A stretch of 64,000 bases of DNA from Ophiura sarsii (Eukaryota; Echinodermata; Ophiuroidea; Amphilepidida; Ophiuridae), in NCBI GenBank assembly GCA_035610835.1, contig CM069449.1, forward strand, positions 9,939,855-10,003,854, given 5' to 3'. Of this stretch, positions 45,770 through 57,685 are shown piece after piece; the stretch's first letter is position 1, and every line of letters starts with the position of its first letter. Under the pieces are notes generated by a model. That model worked only from the letters and a program-made list of their open reading frames with translations. It was not told where the DNA came from and ran no database searches. A program made the translations under genes and the position numbers.

Positions 45770-46000
45770 CCGACCCCCGGATTTATAACAAAGAGGTGGA
45801 GAAAGGAGGAAGGGAAATGAAAAATAAATTGTCGCTTCCAGAGCGGGGATCGATCCGGGGACCCTCTGCACATGGACCTGTGGCTCGCATAGGTAAGCCA
45901 CGACTATCATATCAGCTTCACGTTCGCGCAGTATACTGCGTTCACTTTAGGCCTGGTTGATTACATCATCGAAAACCGTCCACGCATGCGCTGGAAGATC
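45770..46000 (-). mobile_element. tRNA-derived SINE, copy 3 (minus strand)
   Basis: Minus strand: GGTTTTCGATGATGTAATCA, GAACGCAGTATACTGCGCG, GAAGCTGATATGATAG, GGGTCCCCGGATCGATCC (box B), then a tail GGTCGGGTTAGGGTTAG. The best preserved leader of the three copies. Confidence 0.75.
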
Positions 46001-46525
46001 TGGGAGTGAGATTTAGCAGTTTAGTGAGAGTTGGGTAGGTTTAGGGTTAAGGTTGCTTGCCACTTGCTCAGGCCACTTCCATGCATCCGATTAATTCTCT
46101 ATCAGCGAATTGTACCGGTGAGCTAGGCTGAATCCTTTTGGTCGTCACAATTTTCACATTTAAAGATGGCGACCAAATAGAGGGACGTGGGGACCCAGTC
46201 TACCGGTGAGCAGGCTGCTTCCATGCTCAGGTTCAATAGTATGGATTGGGCCAAACAGAGGTTCAATGGTATAGATAGGAACAAATCTACAACTAACTGT
46301 CTTTTCCATGATCATATAGCGCCGTGCACAGGCTGTGTGTATGGTTTACTGACTGACTGACGACGCCAGTAAACTTATAGATTGAGCCCGTAGGCACTGC
46401 AGTGTTGTTGACCATCCTGTACATTGATCTACCATAAACTGACTTTACTCCTCGGTTCTCACATTGAAATCATACTGTTCTATCTTCACTGTTCATCCAA
46501 TAGAAGTGAAATCTGTGGATCATTA

Positions 46526-46763
46526 TTAATACTTTCCACGCGGCTTTTGGTTTTACCATATATACAAAACCGGGTTTTTTTAGAAACCTCACCCAACTTT
46601 CAAGGTCTATCTCAAGGATTACTGAATAAATACTAGGTATGTCTGTACTTATTTGAATGCATTTCTCATGGCGATTCCAAATAAGATGATGAAATTCAAA
46701 TTTTGTGAAATTTTTGAAACATTTTGTGAAATTTTGGAACTGTCGTCTGCCGCGTGAAAAGTG
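46526..46763 (+). mobile_element. TTAA-type MITE (CCACGCGGC family), copy 3
   Basis: TTAA then TACTTTCCACGCGGC on the left; GCCGCGTGAAAAGTG then TTAA on the right. Interior matches copies 1, 2, 4 and 5. Confidence 0.8.
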
Positions 46764-46991
46764 TTAAAGGAGGTACAGTACGTATCATAGGAGGCTCGTC
46801 AAAGGGTTGGGTTGGATAGACTATACTGCTCAGAAAGAAAACAAGAATATCACTATTTTTTCCTGGTTAAAGATGTCCGGGAGAGGCAAGCAGTCTACCC
46901 CCTTTCCCCCTCCTGGTTGCCATTCCATGGGCCTACCTTCCCATACAACCACATTTGATCATCAAGGACTATTAAAGTGTGGTCAAATTAA

Positions 46992-47365
46992 AGGGACACA
47001 AAGTGGTGTTGACATTTAAAAAAAAAAAGAAAAAAAACCTTCATAATTCAAGATGAGCATTAAAAATGGCCATTATTGTTGTTTCTACTAACAAAAACAC
47101 AGCAAAACTTGATTAAAACAATACCATTGCTATTTATCGAACCTTTTCTTAAAAACACCCTCTATGTAAATATGATTCACGTTATTTATCACGCGTGCTG
47201 CAGTGGGACACTGTCTGACGTAAAATGCTGATCATGGTAAGATCTTTTTGAATCAACGTTTTGTTGTACAAAGAGGGCTGATTTTTCTTAATCCATAGGT
47301 GTAAGTAAGTTCATACATGTAATATAATTGTAAAAATAAACCAATCCCAGTTTTTATCATAATAA
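46992..47365 (+). mobile_element. TTAA-flanked repeat (AGGGACATTAAG family), copy 3, 3'-truncated
   Basis: Left TTAA (46988-46991) and AGGGACACAAAGTGG. The match to copies 1 and 2 ends after CAGTTTTTATCATAAT, so the right terminus is missing. Confidence 0.75.
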
Positions 47366-49427
47366 CACACAAATATATTTCTTTTGCGTATAGGTCTATG
47401 TGATAAAGCTACAATTGGCAAATAATTTCTTTTTAAAAAACAATTCAAAAATCGACAAAGCGTGAAAAATTAATCTCACAAGAATGACCAATTTTACAGT
47501 ACCAAGAAAGGCAGTCCAACTCCAATTTAATAAGGTGCCCACAATCATTAGAACAACATTTTTTTAAAAGAATTTTAAAGATAAAATTATTGATTCTTGT
47601 GAAAGAAAAAAAGATGAAGCATATGTGTAAATTGAGATAAATATTTAAAAAAAAATCAAAGTCAACATTTTGAATGTGAAAAATTGTCATATTCATATTT
47701 TTTTTGTTAGGTTATGGGGTGGGGGGGGGGGGGGGGGGTATTGAATTGGTTTCTTTAGGTGAAGGTCTATACCAGTGCTATCCCACATGAAGTAATGAAT
47801 CGTGCTTCCATCTTCCTTGTAGTATGTACTACCATGTCCAGGACAGATTAGTTCAAACATTTTGTAGGTAAACACACACCATTTATTTGCTTTCTGTCTC
47901 ACTGAGAATAGGATTGTTTGTTCTTTCAAACCGCTAACTGCTCCAATACAATAGCTAATGCCCAAAGTAGTTGTGACACAAATTAATGGGAGGTGTCCTG
48001 CAAGAGGGGAGGTCGAGCATTTATTAACACAAACATGGCAGTATCAGGACATTGATTTTCTGTCTGGTTGGTGATGACCAAATGTGGTGAAAAGAATCTA
48101 ATATGTGTTGGGTTGGGTTGGGTTGGGTGAGTGGGATGAACTACCTGCCTGCCTGCCGGATACCTCCAGAGATTTGTAACGCTATGATTGAATCCTTAGC
48201 ATTTATGGCAATTTATGTTAGGCGTCTCAATCAATGGACAGAAGGCGTGTTCAGACGGTCACTAGTTTCAAGCGTAACAAAATTATACCGCTAATCCAGA
48301 GTGTGTGTCCAGACGACAATCTTAGCCTCGAGTCTAGCGTTACCACTGCGGTAGATCCGATCTCACTCGCAGTTAACATAGTTGACACGCTCTCGGCTAA
48401 CTCTTGGTTAGTGCTTCAGGACTAGTTAACCGCTAGATCTTTTAGGGTTAAAATTCCATCTTTAGATTCGAGGTTAGTTAACCATGACACGATTCACACG
48501 GCCGTTAACGAAGGGCTTAATCTTGAGATTAGCAAATTTGACACTAATAGTACTATCTAGGTTAGCACCAATCCTAGATTAGAAGGAACCTTCCATTACA
48601 TTTTTGAGAAAGATATGGTTAATGAGGGGTGATAATATTAAGGGGATGGTGTGCTTTGAGGTAAAACAGGGATGTTTATGGGGGAGAGAACTGATGCATT
48701 ATGGGTGGACCTGGCTGGTTTAAAGAGTCATTGTACCTACCTTTCGATCAATATGACCATCGATCATGTTTGGCCCACCTAAGCTAGTGTAAATTGTGAC
48801 AAGTAGAATATGTTGATGCCTTTTATAGGCCATATATATATTTGCAATGGTGCTAGCTATTGTTTAGGCTTCCAACGACCTAGCCGTGATAAAGAAGTGG
48901 GTGAGGTTAATTTATGCGAGACTTACACATTTATTTACTCTATAGGGGCTTTAAATCGACTGTTTTCAAGAAAAAGTGAGCCTTTTTTTCTAACCTATCA
49001 AACTTATTGGTATTTTCTGTTTTGCATACATTTCTGATATCAATAAGAGACCGGTGTCCTGCCTCAGAAGCCAGACTCTGTTTTGTAGTACATTATCAGT
49101 AGGACCTTTGAGTGCACTCCCCTCCCTGCAGATCACCTGTTGACCAAAGGCTCACACAATAATATGTTTCTTATCTCTCTTAATAACATCCCTGGTTTGG
49201 GTAATTACATCAATGATAACATCTTTGAATAACTTCCAATTCAAAAATGGAACATAGAAATAGTTCATATCTGTCACTCTCACGCCCCTGACACAGGATG
49301 TAATACAACCATGAAATCGGTATAACATCTTAGCTAAGAAAAACAAAGATTCTCACATACACACATTAACCTCAGAGTCTGTATGTTTGCACTCCACTCA
49401 TCTAACCATGGTCACAGTGCATCAGGT
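47366..49427. other. non-coding stretch
   Basis: Contains a G-run near 47719-47738, a short (GGGTT)n run at 48107-48128, and a mixed patch at 48230-48600 without recognisable coding content. Confidence 0.4.
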
Positions 49428-49435
49428 GGTTTGTT

Positions 49436-49856
49436 CCCGGGGGGGGGGGGGGGGGCACTCAACTTTTTTTTGGGTAGGGGTGTGCCGCCCAGGGTCTCAA
49501 AAAGGGGGGCTACAGAACTGAACTGAGTGGATTTTATGTCGAAAAATAGGGTCTTAGGGACTGATTTTTTTCCAAAAAATAGGTCTTGAGAACTGGCCTA
49601 TAGTTCAATTTTCGATTTATTTTGGTTTAAGAACGCAAAATTTTCGAAGAATTGGGGCTTTGGAACACAAAATTGGGGCTTTGGAATGCAAAATTTCGCG
49701 ATTTTTGAATTTTCAATAAAATTGGGGTCTTAAGAACTGATGCAGGCTCAAAAGGGGGTCATAAGAACTAGCAGCAGAGGGTGAAAAAGGGGGTCTTCAG
49801 CGCGGCACATACCTACACCCTTTTCAAATGTCAGTGCCCCCCCCCCCCCCCCCGGG
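49436..49856. mobile_element. CCCGGGG-ended element with 8-bp duplication, copy 2
   Basis: Begins CCCGGGG with a long G-run and ends with a C-run and CCCCGGG. GGTTTGTT flanks both sides (49428-49435, 49857-49864). Subterminal GGGGTGTGCCGC is inverted as GCGGCACATACCTACACCC. The interior has repeated AAATTGGGGTCTT-like words. Sister of 30860-31196. Confidence 0.8.
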
Positions 49857-49864
49857 GGTTTGTT

Positions 49865-51060
49865 ATGAGATTCTCTATTCTATTTTCAAACGCCACAGTG
49901 AAATAAGTTGCAAAGGCTGGTGGAATTTCTGTCAGGCAGGTTTTTCTGTGAGTTACTTTACCAGCTGAAGTTCCAGCCCTGCTGCTCCGTGACAGTGTTG
50001 ATAATGTCAACAGTTCCATATTACTTAATATTTTAACAGCCATTAATCTACAAAATTGAATTCAATTTTGTTTTTTTCAACTTTTTAAATTAGAATTTTA
50101 TTTATAAGCGAATTAAAAAAAAAGCATACAGATTGCCCTGAAAAACTTCTAAAGGGATACAAAACAATAATCGAAACTTCAAAAGGTAAAGCATCGTAAA
50201 CATGTTTGGCTGATGGAAAAGCAACATGAAAGGAAATTGATAACTGACTGAACTTGATAAACATCTTTAATTAAGTAAGGTCTGTCCGCTGCATGCATTT
50301 CAAAGGCAGTATTTCATTAACAATAAAATCTTGAACATATTGTGGGTTATCAACATGAGGGTGAACTGAAGGACAGAGTCCCTTGTCATCAGAGCGATGA
50401 GCTGTTCCATTTATTCTGTACCCTCCCTGTGGGATGTCAGGAAGACTGGTAGATTATTCTCACCATAGTACAAGTAACCAGTCACATCAAAAAAGACATG
50501 ATGTTGACGGCAAACACAGTTTTGAGATAGAGGCCAATACATTTGGTGAAATATGAAGAAAATAATAGAAAAAATTATGCTTCTTTAAACTATATCTTAT
50601 GATTAAAAAGTTGGATTACCTTTTAACATGGAATCATTTCAAAGCTTAAAACATGCTCTTTCATGTCATACCAATAACTCAGATTTGATGTGGGCCTCCG
50701 TTTTGATGTGACGGGTCACAGATGTGACGTAAAGTGCATATTTCAGTGATGTTAGCAGTGTTTCCCTGTCTTGGTTACTGTTGAGTACATACACCAGCGC
50801 AAATAAAGTCAGATAAAAAGGTGAAACCATGAGAATCTTAACCTTCCTTCTTCATTCGGAATGGAATATAAGTTTACTCACACAAAACACAAAAGCCTTT
50901 GCAGAAGTATGTAACATTATGTGAAATTTTACTCCTTCTAACTTTGACTCTACTTATGGTTTACGAGGGGGGGGGGGTGAATGTAATTAGAATAGCATCT
51001 TATTCTAATAACAACCGCATCTGCACTAAACCAATATTGTGAATGTCGTAATTGTCTAAC
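49865..51060. other. non-coding stretch
   Basis: No gene; a short G-run at 50966-50975. Confidence 0.4.
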
Positions 51061-51390
51061 ATTTCAATTCCCCAAATAAATAGCTTAATTTCGTCGCATG
51101 GCCCATAAGACGACGTTGCACGAAGACTTATTTCTTATTCAAGTTACTCCGACACACCTCCTGGCAACAAAAACGAACGCAGTGAATTTGGCAATCGTTT
51201 TTAGGCTATGTCTCCTGATGGATCGGGAAAGAAAGCTAACACTATATAATTTTATTTAAGATTTGTCATAGCAAGGCATAGGTAGGTCACAGTGACACTC
51301 GGAGGAAATAATGAACTAATCATGATGAAAATTTAAAGATGATGAATTTGGCAATTACCAGTATTGACGCTGACGATGTGTGTCCTACAG

Positions 51391-51499
51391 GCCCTGTAAT
51401 TACACCGCGGAAATGAAGACTACAATTCGCCATGACGGATGTGTCAAAACAAATTTGCCAAACACCGCCGTTGGCCGAAAATTGTCAAATGTGGAACCG
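51391..51499 (+). CDS. candidate coding exon with cysteine pair
   Basis: An AG at 51389-51390 precedes, and GTGAGA follows at 51500. Between them one base plus 36 codons are open, using balanced codons in a CpG-richer island (51060-51720). Residues include CNYTAEMKTTIRHDGC and AVGRKLSNVEP. The C-x(14)-C spacing with GC recalls the start of a C-terminal cystine-knot (gremlin/bursicon/mucin type), but the next expected cysteines are absent, so this is only a resemblance. The upstream pyrimidine tract is weak; alternatively translation starts at the ATG at 51413 and this is a first exon. Function unknown. Confidence 0.3.
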
Positions 51500-52289
51500 G
51501 TGAGAAATGCTGAAAATGGTAAATTGTGCACGTTTGTATTGATCTGGTACATGCTTCATCATCTTATCCGGTTTGATCTTCGTGTTGAGAGTAAATATTA
51601 CTGAGGCCCAAACGAGCTGCTCTTCTATTATTGTTAGTTGTCGTTTTGGGTTAATATTAAACAACTGAACATCAACGGTGGGGCGGGCGGGAGACGAAGA
51701 ATACTCGGAATAGGATAGCACATCAGTGGAAATAATGTTCTGGACTTGTATTACAAGATCCCGATCCAGTGGTCAATCGTGAATTAAATAGCTGTGATTT
51801 TTTGGCGGGAATTACATAGCAGCGATGTTCTTCAGAAATAATGGTCTATTTTGAAACTGGGAAGAGATTCTATTTGGATCAAGCATAGAATAGAAGGAAA
51901 GTTGGCTATGGAGTTGGGTCTGTCAGCTTTCAAGGTGCACTGTATCACCTTAGCTATTATTTTCTAATTCTTTAATAATAATCAATCAAATTAAAAATTT
52001 CACTTTATAGTTTGATCAGTTCCAAATTGGTGACACAACCAGGCGCGCATGCATGAATGCAAATAGCGCACTGTGCACCATATGGGTGACGCGTGCAATC
52101 CGTGCATGCCACGAATACCGCATGCGTGTGGCCTTAATCGCGGGCGTACGCTTGGATTATTTTTATTTCTCGCCAATTTGGAACTGATTGAATTATAGAT
52201 AGAATTTTTGAAATAATTATTATTATTGTTTTCATTGAATGTCCAATAAAGACTCTGATAAACTGGAGTGAATGAAATTAACAAACACC
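51500..52289. other. non-coding stretch
   Basis: Begins in the CpG-richer patch and becomes AT-rich. A G/C-rich, dinucleotide-biased patch (GCATGC, GTGCATGC) lies near 52040-52150. Confidence 0.4.
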
Positions 52290-52293
52290 TTAA

Positions 52294-52500
52294 CCCCCTG
52301 AGAACTACCGGCCGATTGGTTAAAAAGATGAATACATCATTTATTGAACCAATGAGAGACATTGTTAGAATAATTGTATCCCTGGTAAAGATGGGAGTGA
52401 AAAATTTTACAAGCTGCATTTGAATTGGCTATTCATATGAGTACATCTTGTAATAAACCAATCAGAACCACTGTAAGATAGACAGGTAGACCCCAGGGGG
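52294..52500 (+). mobile_element. piggyBac-like MITE (CCCCCTG family), copy 2, 207 bp
   Basis: Perfect TTAA on both sides (52290-52293, 52501-52504), ends CCCCCTGAGAACTACCGG and GACCCCAGGGGG. Same length as copy 1, with about 85 percent identity by eye. Confidence 0.85.
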
Positions 52501-52504
52501 TTAA

Positions 52505-52573
52505 AAATACACGGTCTCGAACCCGGTCTCTCTCGCTGTAGCGGCGAAAGATAATCCACTAGACCACAGAGGC
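52505..52573 (-). mobile_element. tRNA-like SINE head (degenerate)
   Basis: The minus strand has a canonical box A, TGGTCTAGTGG, and box B, GGGTTCGAGACC, at tRNA spacing, and begins GCCTCTG. The acceptor stem does not pair, the T-stem has mismatches and position 33 is not T, so it is a tRNA-derived retroposon head or pseudogene rather than a tRNA gene. Confidence 0.6.
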
Positions 52574-52620
52574 TGTGTCTACATGGGCACCAGAATTACA
52601 AATTGTGTAAATTAACAAAA

Positions 52621-52646
52621 GGGGGGGGGGGGGGGGGGGGGGGGGG
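52621..52646. repeat. 26-base G homopolymer
   Basis: Uninterrupted G-run; the true length is uncertain. Confidence 0.9.
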
Positions 52647-55600
52647 TGCGTGAGAATTAAATCAGATCATGTGACTTTAATCTAGGATTTGTAGGTCTTC
52701 CATCTGCCGATAAGTTACTGTATCAAACCAATCATGATTGATGAGTCTGTGTAACATATTGTGTTTAAATACAGGATCTCATCAATAAAAACTGACTCTA
52801 TAAATCCTGCATAGTGTCTGTTACAATCAAAGATTCATGATCGACTTAAAGGGATCTTACCTGATTTGTTTTCTCTTTTCAACATTTAAAAAAATGTGAG
52901 TTAAATTACTAGTTTTAGTTCTATTGAAAAAAACTTATGGACTTATGGTGTGGAATACCACCTTTTGTTCTAACCAGAATGGTGAGGGCAAGGTTGTCAG
53001 TAGTGTGTGAGTTGGCCCAAGATTTATTTTTATTTTCAAACATGACATAATATTTGACACTCTTTTTGAATAATGAGCATCATACATTGTAGTGTAGTCT
53101 CAGGTAACAACTGTTAAGGCAATGTCTTGCAGCCAGTATTCAAATTAAGAAAAAAATATCAGGTTTTCCAGCGGATAACCATGTTATGAAATCAGGGTAA
53201 GATGTTTTTGGTTGTCTGTCAAAGTACAGTACAAAAATTCAAAAAGTATGGTCATCTGATGGATAAATAACCCACATTGAAATTTAGGTTATCCGCCAGC
53301 ATTTTAGGGCTTACGGAAGCCCGGATTACCACTTAATTTGAACACTGCTTGCAGCTAGACCAGGGCTGTCAACTCTCCCGCCTAGACAATTTTTCTCCCG
53401 CTCTCCTGTCAAGCATATAAAATATCCCACATCGTGGGCGAGGGCATCAATATGAGTCAAGTGCGGTTTGAGAGCACTATTTGTTACTTATCAAGCCTAG
53501 ATTTTTTCGCGCAGTTTGGAGATCCCACATCACACGAGCCCCCCACACTCTCAAAAATGTGATGAGGCAGCAGGGCACATGCACAAATCTCATACTTGGT
53601 ATCTCTCCCTCCAAGCAAATCCCAAAAGTTGACAGCCATGAGCTAGACATCCCATATTTGATATGCACAAGCTCATTAACAATTAAAATGTAGTAGTACA
53701 CGGTTTGATGATAAATAAGTTAATTTAGGCTCTAGTCTAAATATCAAACTGCCAACTGAAATGACCGTTATAAACATTACAAGTTGTAAACATTGATAAG
53801 TGCTTCAGACCTCTTAAAAGTCTTGTGTCAGACAACACCTAATCAATACTGATCAATAATTGACTATTGGAAGCAATTTGTAACCAAAGATTTTGATCAA
53901 TACAGAAGAAAAGTGCATTGATTTATTAGATGTTATACATGGTAAAGGATAATCAATATTTGGAAGAGCCATTTAGTGGTTGCAAGGTCTGTTGACTGTG
54001 GTGTTAATGCGTTATTGTTGCAATGGGGGTGCGAAATTGTGTTTTATAAGAAAAAATGCAATTTGTTTAGGCTTTATACATATTCAAATATAGAAATCCC
54101 AACCATACCAGATATGCACAGTGGTCAATCGTTTTGAGCTGGTTAAAAATTAGCGCGGTCAAGTGGCCGGTGGACGTTCTCTCCCATGGATATTGTGTGC
54201 ACGACTACTGTCACATGGGTTTAAGGTTTAATAACGTCCAATCAGGGACAGTTGATATCGACTGTCCCTGGTCCAATATATTGGGGCATGCAAATTATAG
54301 TTCTCTATCTTCATCCAAAATCAAGCACTATTAAAGCATGTTATGTGATCTTTTTCAAATGTCTACACATTTTTTCTCTCTCTCTTAAAATGAAGTTTGA
54401 CTATCAAGAAAGACTTTTCTGGACTCTTAAATCTACTTTGCTATTTTCTGTAAAAACCATCACAGAACTTTAATAAATCGTAATGGAAATCTGCTTCCAA
54501 TTTAAGGAATTTTTCAACATATTTGTTCCTCTTTTCATCATAAAGCATTCCGTATGGGTGTGTTCACTTGTGTACAGTCGCAGTCGTTACCAGAAACACT
54601 GTAAACGACGGTGTCAAACCATGGAATTATATTTACGAACAAAAAACCACTCAGAAAATAAACTGTTCTGATTTTGAAGTATTTAGGAAACGTATTGCTC
54701 TGTAACCTATAAGATAAGATATTTTAGTTTGATATGGTAATAAAAGTAACTTGACACAAACAATGCATTTCTAGGAAAAACACACAGATAGAGCGTTCCA
54801 TGAACTATATCGTATAATATGCCTTTAAGTGGCTGAAAAGGCAAGTAGGGTAACAAGTAAGATTCAATGTTCAATTCAGCCCAATTTGGTAGAAGATGAG
54901 AGGCAATGATATTATTATGATGCAGTAAGCCATACTCTATACAACCTAAATTTGTGGAATACAAGGCATAGTAGTATTAGGCTATACTATATTCTCTCTG
55001 ATGCATCTGCATTTAGCCCAATTGGGTGGAATAAGAAGCACAATATTCTGTTTTCTAAGAGGCTGTTGCAAAGTCTGCTTAGTCCATCCAGTATTAAATT
55101 CCGCCCAATACCGAGCCACTCAACGATGTTACTACATGGGCCCCAGCTTTGCCTCTGGTCAACTGCTTTAAAGAGAAAAAACTACTGGACCCAAAATTGG
55201 AACTCAGTCATACTCTTAGAGTAGGTGGCAATCTGGAATTGCCGAGTGTCGCGTTCAATTTTTCTCCCCATTAAGTGTGCGCGGTGGCGGCGTTGTAACG
55301 TCTCAAGACTTGACTGATTGTAGTGATACGGCATTAAGGTTGGGATAGACCGACAAGCAAGCCACTCGGCCAAGAGGCTCTAACCAATCCGAGTTAGTGT
55401 TACTCTCCAGTTCTTGAGTGTGTTTTACAATTTAACGGCGAGTGTTAGCGTGGGGAACGAAAATAGCAAATCTCAAGTGGGAACAGGGCGAGGTAAAGTG
55501 TTGCGACGACGCTAAACCAGGTGGCAGTTTAGGTAACATGAAGACATGCTGGAAAAAGGGGCCTTATGGGAGTTTGGTAGGATTGAGGCCCGAGCTACCT

Positions 55601-55767
55601 CGTGCACGCGGTTCCTGTATCTTTACTTATGATATGTTAACATTGGGCTGTTGTTGTATAACTTTGTTGGGTGGTGGGGAATAGTGGGAAATTAGTTGAA
55701 AGATTTGGTTGTGTGTGTGTGTGGTGGTACAGGGTGTCCCTACTGTCCCACAAAAAAAATCAATTTA
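52647..55767. other. non-coding stretch
   Basis: About 3.1 kb. A palindrome AGGGACAGTTGATATCGACT-GTCCCT lies at 54245-54271. A CpG-richer patch at 55200-55680 contains an 80-codon frame of unknown meaning. A lone CAGGGTGTCCC mariner-like end is at 55730, without a partner. Confidence 0.4.
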
Positions 55768-56043
55768 AGGTCAAACAAAGAAGTAAGTTTGTCTCAGAAA
55801 CATTTTGCAAAAAAAGCTAAGAGCTGTGCGATTTTTTTATTTTAGAAAATAGGCTTTGAGGTATGCGATTTTGTTGTTGTTGCTAATCCAAGCTTACAGA
55901 GAACTTTTTAAAACTTTTTTTTTGCAAAATAAAAAAACCAAAAACCTTTTTTAGGCCTCAGCGCATAGACCTACGCGCCGTAGCTCATTTCACATACCAA
56001 TGTGGGCGGGCTTCAGAGACAAACCCTCTTCTTTGTTTGGCCT
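55768..56043. mobile_element. Harbinger-like MITE (GGCCAAA/TTTGTCTC family), copy 3
   Basis: TAA then GGTCAAACAAAGAAG and GTTTGTCTCAGAA; the right end TTCAGAGACAAACCCTC runs to CTTTGTTTGGCC then TAA. A 3-bp TAA duplication on both sides. Confidence 0.75.
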
Positions 56044-57345
56044 AACTTGCCTTTTATACAACATTTCTGATTTTATAGGATATGCTCAAATGAATAACCA
56101 ATCAATTATACAGCGTACAAATTGTTCATATCTTTTGTATTGTAATTTTAGATCCTAGTTGATCTAATATAAACCTTTCGTGTTTTGATTAGCCATCAAC
56201 ACAAAAGTATTTGGTAACATGGTTGGGACCCACAACCTCCTCATATTCAATACCACCTGGTGAATGACCTCAGAATTAAGTATAACATTTACTTGATATG
56301 TTAAGATAACTTGAACTAATAATTTTAGCCAAGATTGACTTGAATAGAGTTTAGTGTTACCGCCAAGATGGCCGCTAATCCCAAACATGGAAGGTCTCTA
56401 TTATAGATATAGGCAGTGGAAGACCAACGCCAAAACCAAGAATTTTTTTCTTCCTTCCTTTAAGCCCTGAATCATAAAAACATGCATATTTATAGAGCAC
56501 TTCTTGATGAGCCAACGCTGGTTATTCCATCAGCCGACATGTCAAATTGTTCCGTCCAATAATAATGATGACGAAAATGATTGAGATTCATTTATGCTTG
56601 TCCAGTTGTCATTGGAAGTGTGTACTTGACTGGAGTGTATGGGCTGCAACTTGAGTTACATATCAATTACTCCCCTGCATCAATATTATCCTATAGCCAG
56701 GTGTAATGCTTTGGTTATTTTCTGCAATAACTTTTGTCCAATTTAATAATGGACAATATGAGCGATATTATGTGATATGTGATATAAAAAAATCAGCAAT
56801 ATGTGATATAGATGTGATTTTGTGGTGTGTGTAATAGTTATAAGTGAATATGATGAATTATGGTTTATATTTGACAAAATGTGTCCGATAATATTTATTT
56901 ACTATAAAAAATATATAAATTCATTTGATAACATTTTTATTTTCTTGTAAAATCAGAGTGCGAATGATTGAGTCATTCGTATTGTGACTCGAGCCATTTC
57001 TTTTTTGTGTCAAATTTATAGTCCTACCCTATCTGAATCTAGGAACAGCTCCCAATCTGAGAACCGCTATCAACCAGAGAACCTCCCCTGACTCCCCATG
57101 ATTGATCTATTTTAGCGCAGCTAGGATGGCTCACAGTGTTTCTATATTCAAATCTAGTATTTCCCTGGATAGGCTGGTTTTTAAATAGTGGCCCTAGATG
57201 AGGAGGGCTAGCAAAGTTAGTGACTTGAGTTGATATCAGGTTATTGTGTTATTTTTATGGTGGAAATTTCTTGTCAAGAGCTCAAGACATTTTCCCCTTA
57301 AATATGTGATTTGAGTCTTGACTTGTTAGGCCTACTACTACTATT
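56044..57345. other. non-coding stretch
   Basis: AT-rich, with GTGATATAAAA-like words near 56760-56820. No gene. Confidence 0.4.
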
Positions 57346-57685
57346 AGGCCAATTTTTTTATTTTTATGTTGTCCTCCACAGCTTTCAGAGAGGGCGCGGG
57401 CGGATTTTTAAAATAAAAAAAAATAAAAAAATTCTTTTACCAGCGGAAGCTCAAAGTTCAGCCAACAAGAAGTTGAAATCACTCTGAGAGTCGCACATAT
57501 ATGTTATAAACACTTAATTTAATATTCAATGCCATTTAAACTGTTTAAAAAATGTGAAAAAAATGTGAAAAAAAAAATGTGAAAAAAAAAAATTGAAAAA
57601 AAAAATTGAAAAAAAAAAATCGGAGCGGCCCTAAATCCGGAGCGGGCGGTCGAGGACAACATAAAAAAAAAAAAATTGTTAGCCT
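57346..57685. mobile_element. AGGCCAAT-T-run element with ATGTTGTCCTC subterminal repeat
   Basis: Left AGGCCAATTTTTTTATTTTT then ATGTTGTCCTC; right GAGGACAACAT then A-run, AATTGTTAGCCT. GGGCGCGGGCGG is mirrored by CCGGAGCGGGCGG as a direct-like word. The interior has a run of GAAAAAAAAAATT units (57548-57622). Possibly the same superfamily as the other GGCC-ended MITEs. Confidence 0.65.

Noticed and set aside
48107..48128. (GGGTT)n as a telomere repeat
   Set aside because: It is a pentamer with only four or five units, not TTAGGG; a simple microsatellite.
52505..52573. Functional tRNA gene on the minus strand
   Set aside because: Box A and B are good, but the acceptor stem does not pair, the T-stem is broken and position 33 is not T.
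55340..55390. tRNA-like box A (TTGGCCGAGTGG) on the minus strand
   Set aside because: No box B at the right distance and no cloverleaf.
55728..55750. Mariner-type element starting TACAGGGTGTCCC
   Set aside because: No matching right end found downstream; only a lone terminus.
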